Source of the DNA: Rhabditoides inermis
Taxonomy: Eukaryota > Nematoda > Chromadorea > Rhabditida > Rhabditidae
Length of the DNA stretch: 64,000 nt
Reading direction: 5' to 3'
Assembly: GCA_963966185.1 (NCBI GenBank)
Contig: CAWZYM010000399.1
Span: 1-64,000 of the forward strand
Of this stretch, positions 54,835 through 64,000 are shown one piece after another. The notes below the pieces were generated by a model. That model had not been told where the DNA came from, searched no databases, and saw nothing but the letters and a program-made list of their open reading frames with translations. A program made the position numbers and the translations under genes. Within the stretch, counting starts at the first letter, position 1; every line of letters starts with the position of its first letter.

Positions 54835-55570
54835 GAGGGGGGAAGACGGCTAATTAGGAGACGCGAAATGACTTTTGAGGAAATGTGTGTGTGGGAGGGA
54901 GAGTGGGAGAGGGAGAGGGAAAGAGTGGTAGAGAGAGTGGGAAACGGGACGCGCACGAGGCGACGAGACACAAAACAATTAGCAGATAGCGGAAGGGGTC
55001 GATTGGAAGAACGATCTCGTCGCCAGTCAATTTCCCCACGGACGCCGCCCGGAGAAAGTAATAAGAAGGGGGCACAGGGAGAGTTGCACCCCCCGCCGCC
55101 GTCGTCCTTTTCTGAAGTCGCGACGACAAAAAGCGCTCGAAACAGGTTCGGGAACGACTGCGAATGCGCGCAGGTGTTTACAGGTAAGTGGCTAAGTGCA
55201 TGGGGAAAAGTTGATCGTAATGAGCGGTGACGGATAGAAAGAGCGCAGTGTCCTCCTCCCTCCATTCCTCCTCCTTCTCTCGACGACTACTCCTCTCTCT
55301 CTTTCTATGCCGTGTATCTCGCCGCGTGTACCTGACATGTTATCTTATGCACCACCGACCTCATTTCACTGCCCATGGGAGGAGCGAGCTCATTCGGATA
55401 GAAAGAGAAGGGGAGGAGGAGGAGGGGGGGGGGGGAGAAAGGCAATGCGTGCCGCAAAGAAGCCAATGTATTCTCCGGGCGTAACACAAAAAAATGGCGC
55501 TACTACTCTGACGCGACGCAAAATACGCGCATAGGTAGTGAGGCGGATAGAATGAGGCGCATCTCACTCA

Positions 55571-55612
<42 letters not shown>

Positions 55613-56649
55613 GACCCCGGAAATGGAAATGCGAACGTCGGGGCCGGAGGGCGATTTTGTCAAAAATCCCCGCCGCAGCAGCGGAATAGAGAGAGGGGGG
55701 AAGTGGCAGATGTCACTGGAAAAACACCAGCATAGACATATATCCATTCCCGGGAGAGAGAGAGGGGGGGATGAAGTGCGCACACCCTGCCGCCGCCGTT
55801 TGAACAAGCACGGCAAGGGTCAGCTGATCAAATCAATGGATCAAGCAGTAGGATGGCATGCATATGCGACAGAGAGAAGCGAACACACATCCGCATCCGA
55901 GCGATTTGCAGGTGATCGCTGTAAAAAGACCATCTTGATCTCTCTCTCTCTCACACTCGTTAAAAAGAGAATCGAGTAAGAGAGAATGAGAGAGACATAG
56001 GAGAGAGGATCGGCGCCAGTGAGTGAGTGAGTGAGGGGAGAGAGAGTAGTTAAGCGTGTGAGCGAGCTCTCACACAGCCACCGGGCGGCGGGTCAGTTGT
56101 TTACTATGCGAATGCCTCGCCGCTTGATTTTCGCTCGATCCGAGTGTGTTTTTCGTGATCAATAGGTACGCCCAGACGACTGGCTGGCGATGCGTCTCCC
56201 GGCAGAAAAAAACACCTCAGCTTGTAATGTCACCTGGCACCTGGCCGATCCCGCTCCAATGCGCATTCGATACACACAACCTGGATATCCCGAAATCAAA
56301 TCAACGCGGATCGAACGCCGCCGCTCCAAAGTGCTTTGTCTTTTTGGGAATGCGAATTGAGGCCGCCACGGTGGTGGGTGGGATGGGATAGGGGACGGCG
56401 GGGGTACAAAAGGACGAGCAGGAAGACAAACACGCATGCACACATCCTGAACCCTTTATTTATCACGTAATGTGTTCGTCCAAGTGACGGATGGCGTGTT
56501 TCGATGAAGTTGCAGTCAGTATACTTCCGAAGCACTCCCGAACTACTTCCGAAGAGACTGACCGCATCTTGAAGCGTGCGCGCAGTCTTCTGTGCCGTTA
56601 TATGTCTAGTATATTTGACGATCTGTCAAACCTTGATTTCCTTCCAGAC
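54430..56649. other. upstream region of the TIAR-like gene with microsatellites
   Basis: Should hold the missing 5' exon and promoter of the RNA-binding protein gene on the minus strand, but no exon could be fixed. (GA)n at 54784-54831 and (CT)n at 55575-55612. A short palindromic remnant, GCAGTCAGTATACTTCCGAAG ... CTTCCGAAGAGACTGACCGC-type, lies at 56508-56576. Confidence 0.35.
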
Positions 56650-58074
56650 ATGTCCCGTCCCCTGCTCCTTCTGCTCGCCTGCGTATCCATCGCGGCCGCT
56701 CTCAAGTGCAAGATCCACGTCAAGTTCCACTCCACCGACGATACACCTGTGAGTATACTGTAGATTGTCTTATGTCAAGGTAGTTGCGTACTGTTTGTAC
56801 CGATACGCAAGAATACGTGATTACGATGTTGCGATAAACTACAGTGTGCCTATGATGATGAACTTAAAACTTCAGATTTCAATTTTACGATACGCATTTG
56901 ACACGGATAAGTTCAGTTCCGCGCCGAGGTAATCGTTCCGGCGCTCAAGATCAAGACCGATCCCATGGACTTTGACGGACGCGGACAGAACAAGGTCGCC
57001 CTGGTGAGTCCATGAGTACTTTTCTGTAAAATATGCATGTGTAGTTCTGTATTCAACCATGTGCTAGCGGCTAGCGCATAACAAGAGATGCAGATATGAA
57101 CACGAGCTGTAAGTGTGAGATCTGAACGTATTCACTCAGTCGGTCAAAATTAGATCTCATTCTGTTTTGTGAGATCCACAATCTTCGAAAACACTATAAA
57201 ACAACATTTTTGTGTCGTTCAAAACTCAATGTCAGTTTAGAACTGGACTGAACTCACCTAAAAACAACGAACATGTTACAATAGTGTTAGTTAGTGTCAA
57301 GTAAAAACAACATGTTTTCTCTTTTTGATTTTGGTTTGTTATTCTCACGTTAGTGAAGGACAACAGTATGATGTTTGAATATTCCAATGATCTGATAACA
57401 TGCTTTGTGCACTATCCAAACCCGTACTAGAATCAATTTGCCATGTGTTTCCTAAACAGTCGTGCACTTCGCCCACCGTCATTGCACACGTAAAAACATG
57501 ACGAGTGCAAAGGAAATGGAAGGAAACGAACATAGTACAGTGTGACACAGTCACAGTACCCGAATTTGTGAAGTCGACAATTCGCTATGCTATAATAACT
57601 AATGACATGTTTGTACAGATCGAGGGCGACGACTGTCACGTGAAGCCGTGGCAGATCCGCATCTTCAAGGTCAACGCGGTCGGCGACTACGTTCTCGCCA
57701 AGAAGATCTCCGCCAAATTCACCGGTATGTTCTTAACTTTTTTTTCTTTTTCACATTTTGTCTGGCCAACGGCCAACCGCCAACTTATTGACCAATAGGT
57801 GTCCGCCGATTTTTCGTAGACCTACAGTGCCACATGTTGAGCAATCACGAATAGCGATGAACCGAACGTACAGTGTGACACAATTACGGTACCCAAAAAG
57901 TTTCAACAATTCCCTTACAGGCATGGGATGGTTCCGCGTACACGTCGGATCCGACTACATTCCCAAGGTAATTCAATTAGTGTTTTGTTGTTGTTGTTGG
58001 GCATGAGTCAACCTTAATTTCAGGTGATGGAGCGTCAGGGTATCATCTGCGCCGAGGGCAACTGCGGCAAGTAA
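56650..58074 (+). CDS. small secreted protein, nematode-type, unknown family
   Basis: Exons: 56650-56748, 56917-57003, 57619-57724, 57921-57967, 58024-58074 (390 nt, 129 residues). Signal peptide MSRPLLLLLACVSIAAA, then a beta-rich domain: KCKIHVKFHSTDDTP, AEVIVPALKIKTDP, HVKPWQIRIFKV, a GMGWFRVHVGSDYIP strand pair, and a C-terminal CAEGNCGK. Four Cys in the mature part could pair. Size and layout recall transthyretin-like secreted proteins of nematodes, but the TTR signature is not evident, so I give no function. The ATG follows CCTTCCAGAC, consistent with trans-splicing. Confidence 0.7.
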
Positions 58075-58521
58075 ACCACATATTTTAAACCCCCTTAATA
58101 ACTTACACTGGTGCAATAAACATGTGTTACCCGATTGTCCCGACTTTGACTGTAGAACTACATGGTAAATGACACATGCTGACATGTCTCAAGAATCAGC
58201 TGTATAGTCGAGCCTATACACAATCGAATAGCGGTTGTGCGTGGTAAATCATCACGCATTTGTCAGCTATGCGTCGTTCATTAGGAAACATGCAGCAATA
58301 ACAACATGGGCGTGAACTTATTGCAAACATTGCGAGTAAACAAACGTCGTATGACCTTATTGACATGACAACATGTATATGAGTACAAGTATGAGACCAT
58401 AACTCATATTAGAACCATAACATAGTACGCAGGTAACGGAAAGGTTACAATGTCACATACTTGCTGAGTGATAAGTGGTAAGTAGTGAGAAAAAGTATAC
58501 TCGCTGCCCAAAGTGTGTGGT
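58075..58521. other. convergent gap
   Basis: AATAAA at about 58114 for the secreted protein. No other feature. Confidence 0.35.
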
Positions 58522-60547
58522 CTACGCGACTCCGCTGATGCCCTTGTCGTCCCTGCTGGAAGGGGTGGAGAATGCTCCGGCCGTGGCCACTCTCCGCGCC
58601 TGCGACACGAGACCACTCGTCGCGCTCCGCTTCGAGCCCGAACCGCGCGCGTTGAATAGAAGGAGGACAATGCTGAAACGATACCCTATCGATGATCACC
58701 ACATCATCTCCACGAATGCCCGACCCAAGTCATGATTTGACAACTACTCGCTATCCATACTAAGAGATTAGAGTTTTTTTCTCTCAAATATATCACACCC
58801 TCCCTCTTCCTCCTCTTTCCCTTTTCCCTTATCTTCTCCCTCCCTCCTTCTTCCTGCCTGCTCACCCGTCAGCCGCATGGCATGCCTGCCATATCCAGCT
58901 GGTTGTCATGAAGAGTGACCACAGATTGTTCATCGCCAGCGATATAAAGTAGAAGTTGACGAGTTTCAGGATGAACACAAAGAATTGTACGACGCTCTAA
59001 AATCAGCGCGCGTGTTGACGTTACAAAAAAAAGTTGTTAAAAATTGTACTTGTGCAAAGAACTTGATCTCCTTTTGCATGCGGCGTTTCGAATGCGAAGA
59101 ATCATTTTTTAGCATCTGCAATGGATCTTGTCGTTGTTTAAACTATGCGAGTACAAATACAAATTTATAAATAGGTGTGGAAGCATTGCATGAGCCCTAC
59201 AAAAACATGTGAAAAAAATCACGAGCTTTGGTGAGTTTCGCACGCCACTTATGATACAGATACGAATGACATCATCGACTCTTACTACTCGCCTTGTTTA
59301 GATGTCTGATTCGGAACAAAGTATACAAATCGAGTAGTCCTATGAATGAAAACACAACTAGTCCCATGTAAAAGTCGAAAATTTCCCCTGCAATTGCCCA
59401 TCAATCGTTTCTTTCTGCGTATACTTTACCTATTATGTATCCGCAAAAGTTCTCAGGGAAAGACCACTGCCAGTTGTGGGGGGTAAACACGAGATAGCAG
59501 TGAGTTCCTGAAACATTTGCATAACTGATTTAACAGCATCAATTATTGTTATTGCTACCTTCAAAATAAGGCAATGCGTTCAGAGTAGCAAGCGTCCAAA
59601 CAGTTATTATCACTACTCTCGTAAGTGCAGGTGTAAATATTCGATTCATTCTGAAATGTTCTATGTTGTCACAGGACTACGATATAATTAAACAGTCTGA
59701 ATGAATAATGCAAAATCTTAATAGTTCCTTCTTCCGCACTCACTTTAGCGGGAAGGAGATTGCGAGAAAGCGATTGATACTTATAGCAAGATGGGAAAAG
59801 ACCGAAACGTCCCACAACCATACACCCCACTGAAAAGTTATTTACTGAATACATATAATTTACAGTGCTACGCACCAAACCCATCAGCTTGCCCGTGTAG
59901 GATTCAGCGAACTCTTCAGCGTGGCTGAAAAAAGGAGAAAGGAGACATGAAGTATAATTAGAGTCAGACCACACAATTATCATAATCTTCTCGGTAAATG
60001 CTTCGAGCGTTGTGCAAATTATTAGTTACGTTCTAAGAACGAAAACTCACAGCAAAATCGTAGGAATGCAAAATCCAGAGATCATAACGAGCACTCCGAT
60101 GTTCGAAATCGAGTGCGAGTAGCACAACACACTGAATTTGAAAAAGTGGTGGTATAATATGTTGCATCACATACGTGAAAGACGTATTCAACTTCTCAGA
60201 TTGATACAAAACCTTGATGGCCCAAGCATTGGTGACGACTCCAATAATACTGGTCTAGAAAGAACCAATGTTACAGTGCTACTGTGAGTTTATTTCTTGT
60301 GCGCGAGAAACGTCGAATTCAACAGGATATGTACTAAAAACTGATGAACGACTAAGAATTTATCTAATAATAATCGCTTTCTACTCTCGCACTCTGTTTA
60401 TTATCAATAATCGAATTCACTTACCAGGGCAATAAGAACAGATGCAAGTATGTTATCCAAATCGGTTGCTTCCATGGGTATCAATGGAACCGAAATTATT
60501 AAAAGATTAGATATGTTTTGATGTTGTGTCGTCGCATTGAAATTCAT
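58522..60547 (-). CDS. serpentine chemoreceptor, Srx-like, frameshifted
   Basis: Exons in transcription order: 60425-60547, 60175-60254, 60051-60131, 59876-59924, 59744-59829, 59559-59650, 59430-59509, 59286-59387, 59050-about 59115, 58866-58996, 58522-58672. Srx marks: TVLCYSHSISNIGVL after TM1-2, LAISINRFLAISFPLK after TM3, THCYLVFTPHNWQW before TM5, RRMQKEIKFFAQ before TM6, and the closing DG-IVLLLFNARGSGSKR. Such GPCRs sit in sensory neurons. Exon 7 is out of frame: after NWQW a run TTTTT gives a net shift, and the expected frame (ENFCGYIIG) resumes only if two bases are dropped. The acceptor of exon 9 is also uncertain. It is either a recent pseudogene or a homopolymer sequencing error. 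Confidence 0.68.
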
Positions 60548-61471
60548 CGAACACACTGAAATACAAATTCAAGGAAAAGCATATTTACAATGTGTCTTAT
60601 TTCTTATATAGAATATAGTCTGCTTGCCCCGCCTCCTGTGAGCACAATTTCCGACCGTGAATACGGTAGAACACTGTGAATCTAATCAAATCATGAACTA
60701 ATTTTTAGGTTTCTCAGAGTCAAAGTTGGCATCAGCGTAAGTACAAGTAATTGCAAATTGAGTACGTGGAGATCAATATGAAAAAGTCTCATTCAGTACT
60801 GTTTCATTACTATATTTTATTAGTTCCATCTGATATGATATGGATACAAAACATGGCTCTAAAAAGTGAAACAAACATAGTAAAACAAACATTTTTTTAA
60901 AGTTTTATAGTATTTGATTGAATCGAGTTTTTATTCATTTTTTTTATTCATTTTAGCGCTCTAAGAATGAAATAATTTATGTTTTAGATCACGCTTCTAG
61001 CCCCATCTGTACTTTGATATACAATGATCTTGTTGCAATATGAACCTAATATAGTTTCATAGACTAGAAGCTCATGCATTTGTTTTTGAAGTCGATTTGA
61101 TAAATTCAAAAATACAGATTTGTTTGTCAAACGATTCTGTTACAGCCTTCATTTCACCTTCACTCTGCCAAACATTCAGCATGTTTATGTGATTTGCTGC
61201 TATATGGAAATTTTGTTTTTATAATTGTGTCAAATACACTTTCTTTTGTTTTTGTTATCAAGTAATATCACAGAACTTCCTTGCATTATCATTTCAATAC
61301 AATTGTTATTTACAGTTCTTATACGCATGCAAAACACGATGTTAATATGAATATATGATGCGATCGTGTATTTATCAAATTTGAATTTGGGAAAGTAACA
61401 ATGTTTCACATAGACGAAAGGAAAAAATAAGTACAACGACACTTCTACCATAAATTCGAGCCGCGATTTAT
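60548..61471. other. AT-rich intergenic region
   Basis: No ORF with splice or family support; possible promoter of the minus-strand receptor near 60548-60700. Confidence 0.4.
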
Positions 61472-61665
61472 CATTTATAGACTCACTTTTCCTCTCATAG
61501 TAATGTCTAAGAAAACTTGTAAAACCCTTTCTGAAAAAGTAATTCCTAATTGTTGTCAGCTTCGAGTCAACATGTAGTCAACATGATGCTGCATGTTGTA
61601 TCTTTCATTTCATTATCTTGCTGTCATATCGTATGTCTATGAGAGGAAAAGTGAGTCTATAAATG
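61472..61665. mobile_element. 194-bp MITE with 29-bp inverted tips
   Basis: CATTTATAGACTCACTTTTC... (61472-61500) recurs as its exact reverse complement at 61637-61665. The interior is AT-rich and non-coding. No clear target duplication was seen. Confidence 0.7.
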
Positions 61666-61804
61666 GTCATTATAATAGACTCGCACTTAGCTCGGGATTT
61701 TTCGTTGAAAACATTATCGTGGGTTTTGAACATACCGTATACTAAACGAAATGTACAGCAGACTTGGTTTTGCTGTTCATTTCTCTACTCCACTGTTCTC
61801 CTCT

Positions 61805-61990
61805 CATGACCACGTGGCGTGGTGGTAACGCTCTCGCTTAGCAAAATGCGATTCGCGGGTTCGATCTTGGCTACCCACGCAAAATTTTGTCAAATTGAAA
61901 ACGTTATTCAACGAGTTCTGAGTGTTGTCTAACCACCCTAATGTCTCTCGTGAGAAGAGTGAAACTCATTTGCGGGCCCACTATATGTTG
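61805..61990 (+). mobile_element. tRNA-derived SINE-like copy
   Basis: Head: TGGCGTGGTGGTAACGC (A-box-like) and GCGGGTTCGATCTTGG (B-box-like) about 40 bases apart. Tail: GCAAAATTTTGTC, then TGAAAACGTTATTCAACGA. The tail recurs at 62225-62340. The acceptor stem does not pair, so it is not a functional tRNA. Confidence 0.55.
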
Positions 61991-62186
61991 TATAGATTTG
62001 TTTCCCTCAAATGTACACGAAAAAAACGTAGAACATTAAACTCATTATAAGCTCGCAAAAAGAGTGGAACAGTTTTTCAAGCCTTTTTTAATGAAATCAA
62101 AAAATCAAATATGACTCCTCGAGTTATAGATATTTCACTTCAACATCTCTTCTTGTAACAAGTTTATCTGATTGTTGAAGTTTGTT

Positions 62187-62345
62187 AGAGTAAGTCTCGC
62201 TTCGGGTTCGATACTCGGTACTCTAGCAAAATTTTGTCGAAATGAAAACATCATTTAACGAATTTTGATATTTCTTCAATCACCCGAACACGTCTCTTGT
62301 GAAAAGAGTCATTGTAACTCATTTGCGAGCCTAACTCTCGCTGGC
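62187..62345 (+). mobile_element. second, 5'-truncated SINE-like copy
   Basis: GGGTTCGATACTCGG (B-box) is followed by GCAAAATTTTGTCGAA, TGAAAACATCATTTAACGA and CGTCTCTTGTGAAAAGAG. It parallels the 61805 copy in order and spacing but lacks most of the A-box half. Confidence 0.5.
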
Positions 62346-63040
62346 TCATTCTGCATTTTGACGAAGTATATTGTCACCGTTCAACAAAATATGTCTCATC
62401 CCGTTAAATCGTGCTATTCTACATGAAGTGCTTTGAACGTTTTCGGGTCGCTTGGGGGTCATAGTATATACGTTATAACAAGTAGCGCATGTGGTTGCTT
62501 AGCGCGCGAGGGGTGAGCGCGTTTCATTCTGGCGCGCGCTCGCTCGCAAAACCAGCTGGCTGACCCACTCACCACTATGAGACCGAGACAAAACTTGATT
62601 TTTTCCGTATTCCCCAATTTCTTTTCGCTTTCTCTCTCCCCGATATTACGCCATGTTGCACTTTCGCTTATTCACATCACCTGTTTTATGCTGAAATCTA
62701 CGCTGTTACGAGCTTGTTTATACGAACGACCATGCATGGGTCCGTGTGCTGACAAAACGCGGTCGATTGTTTGTATTAGATTCTTTTCGCTCGCGCACTA
62801 TTGATCTCCTAGCCGCTTGGTGGACTGTCGTCTGCGTCTGGGACGCGTGTTCATTGCATTTATCTCACTATTCATAGAGAGTAACAAGGATATAGTTCAC
62901 TCACAGGGTAGTAGTGTAATCTCGCACTTGGCACCACAGGCTCGACCACTCTCAGTGAGTGGCCTCCGCGTGCTGTCCTTCTCACTCCGCTGTCCGATTC
63001 ATGTCTTCTCCTGTCATGTCACACTCTGTACTGCTTGCAG
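62346..63040. other. upstream region of the MFSD12-like gene
   Basis: About 62485-62550 is rich in GCGCGC and CTCGCTCGC. No ORF with support; likely promoter and outron. Confidence 0.35.
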
Positions 63041-64000
63041 ATGTCGGCGTCGGTGCCGTCCGGGTCTTCCCACGTCGACGACCCCGCAGTCGAGGAGGAC
63101 ATTGGCGAGTACTGGAGCGACGAAGACGCGGTGAGTTCGAATCGGTGATTGCTGTCATTGCTGTATGCGGATAGTAGGAAGTTTACTTGGTAGAAACTGC
63201 TCACGCAGCAGCTACATCAAACGATGGGGGTCTTTCCTAACATGCGTATTCTTGAATGCGTCGTGTTTTGCAGGAGCAGACGCCGCACCCGAACCGCCAC
63301 CTCGACCACGACATCTCACCCGGCCGCAAGCTCGCCTTCTCCATCGGACACTTCTACAACGACCTGTGCGCCAGCATGTGGTTCACATACCTCATGATCT
63401 ACCTGGAGAAGGTAGATTGACTTTTATGGCGAAACATGTTGTTGTTTTAGGTTGTGAAGCTGCACAGCTCGCGCGCCGGCCTACTCATGCTCATCGGACA
63501 GGTAGGTGCATTCGTCGTCCATCGGTAAAGAGGCATTGTAGGTGACGGACGCGATTTCGACGCCGCTCGTCGGTATGGCGTCGGACTCGTCCGTCCTCCC
63601 CGCGTGGATATCCCGCATCGGAAAGCGCATGTCATGGCACGTCATCGGTGAGTCACTGTTTGTTTTATGTTGCATTTGGCTGGTGTGGATGTAAGTAGTT
63701 GAATTTGTTTTTTTTGTTTGTTATCGTCATGGTGTGCAGGCACGATCTGCGTGTCGCTCTCGTTCCCCTTCATCTTCAACAAGTGTTACGCGTGCGGGCC
63801 GGAGACGAGCGAGTGGTTCGAGGTGCGTCGTTCATTCCATCAATTAGTAAAATGCAAAATATAAGGCACGGTTTTTGGTTAAAAAAAGAGATATATGTCA
63901 TTGAGGTGCGTTATTCGTTTCATCAATCAATAAAGCGCAATTTATAAAGCAATAGAACAGATTACTTACGTAGACAGTGACTGTAAGGAAGGGATTGGAA
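63041..64000 (+). CDS. MFSD12-like major facilitator transporter (partial, N-terminal part)
   Basis: Exons: 63041-63130, 63274-63411, 63451-63501, 63542-63647, 63740-63822; continues past the window. An acidic cytoplasmic N-terminus precedes [29 protein letters not shown], then [29 protein letters not shown], and [19 protein letters not shown] with [11 protein letters not shown]. The [18 protein letters not shown] helix, the AGLL..GQ..D...TPLVG block and the SFPFIF...CGPETPEW block are those of MFSD12, a lysosomal or melanosomal carrier linked to cysteine import. The assignment is by pattern; the C-terminal half is not in the window. The ATG directly follows CTTGCAG, consistent with trans-splicing. 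Confidence 0.8.

Noticed and set aside
58475..58735. 86-codon plus-strand frame ending ISTNARPKS
   Set aside because: It lies opposite the last exon of the srx-like gene, whose DG-IVLLLFN ending is family-typical.
61811..61880. tRNA gene
   Set aside because: A- and B-box-like words are present, but the 5' and 3' ends do not form an acceptor stem; a SINE head fits better.

Overview
The window reads as nuclear DNA of a free-living type nematode. Genes are broken into many small exons by mostly short GT-AG introns with TTTCAG-like acceptors. Several start codons sit directly behind a splice acceptor, as expected for spliced-leader trans-splicing, and AATAAA signals follow the genes. The gene families are nematode-typical: serpentine chemoreceptors, C-type lectins, Lys-rich tyrosine phosphatases and SLC17 transporters. 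No species is assigned. All exon models were built by hand from splice motifs, reading phase and protein pattern; they are predictions. The listed exons sum to whole codons for all models except the srx-like receptor, which has a frameshift; four models have unresolved ends or frames (Zn-cluster fragment, srt-like receptor, TIA-1-like protein, beta-propeller-like gene).

Layout. 1-1129: 3' end of a Cys/His zinc-cluster gene. 2.2-3.4 kb: diverged satellite-like block. 4752-6545 (+): srt-like seven-helix receptor with a palindromic MITE in an intron. 7292-7644: TTAA-flanked MITE. 8697-11868 (+): 14-exon SLC17 transporter with GA/CT tracts in most introns and one GC-AG intron. 13.0-14.0 kb: two uncertain small genes. 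15352-16273 (-) and 17608-18608 (+): two intact C-type lectin genes in a head-to-head inverted duplication. 19575-21801 (+): protein tyrosine phosphatase with a tandemly duplicated 3' exon. 22106-24428 (+): beta-propeller-like gene whose last codons lie inside a transposon end.

24399-37202 is the most striking part: a 12.8 kb Merlin-type (IS1016/ISXO2-like) DNA transposon. Its arms are inverted copies of each other and each carries about nine copies of a 480-bp satellite. Between the arms lie a complete five-exon Merlin transposase (-) and a truncated second transposase (+), converging.

38229-41713 (+): Gln/Met-rich protein ending in a Pygopus-like PHD finger. 42396-46924 (-): another seven-helix receptor, with a complete non-autonomous BEL/Pao-like LTR element (identical 5-bp target duplications, near-identical LTRs) in one intron. 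47558-54429 (-): TIA-1/TIAR-like RNA-binding protein, 5' end unresolved, with a decayed CR1/Jockey-like LINE in an intron. 56650-58074 (+): small secreted protein. 58522-60547 (-): srx-like receptor with a frameshift. 61.4-62.4 kb: MITE and tRNA-derived SINE-like copies. 63041-window end (+): MFSD12-like transporter, cut off by the window.

The genes do not form a pathway or operon. The window is best described as ordinary nematode genes (sensory receptors, secreted lectins, transporters, RNA and chromatin proteins) heavily interleaved with young and old mobile elements.
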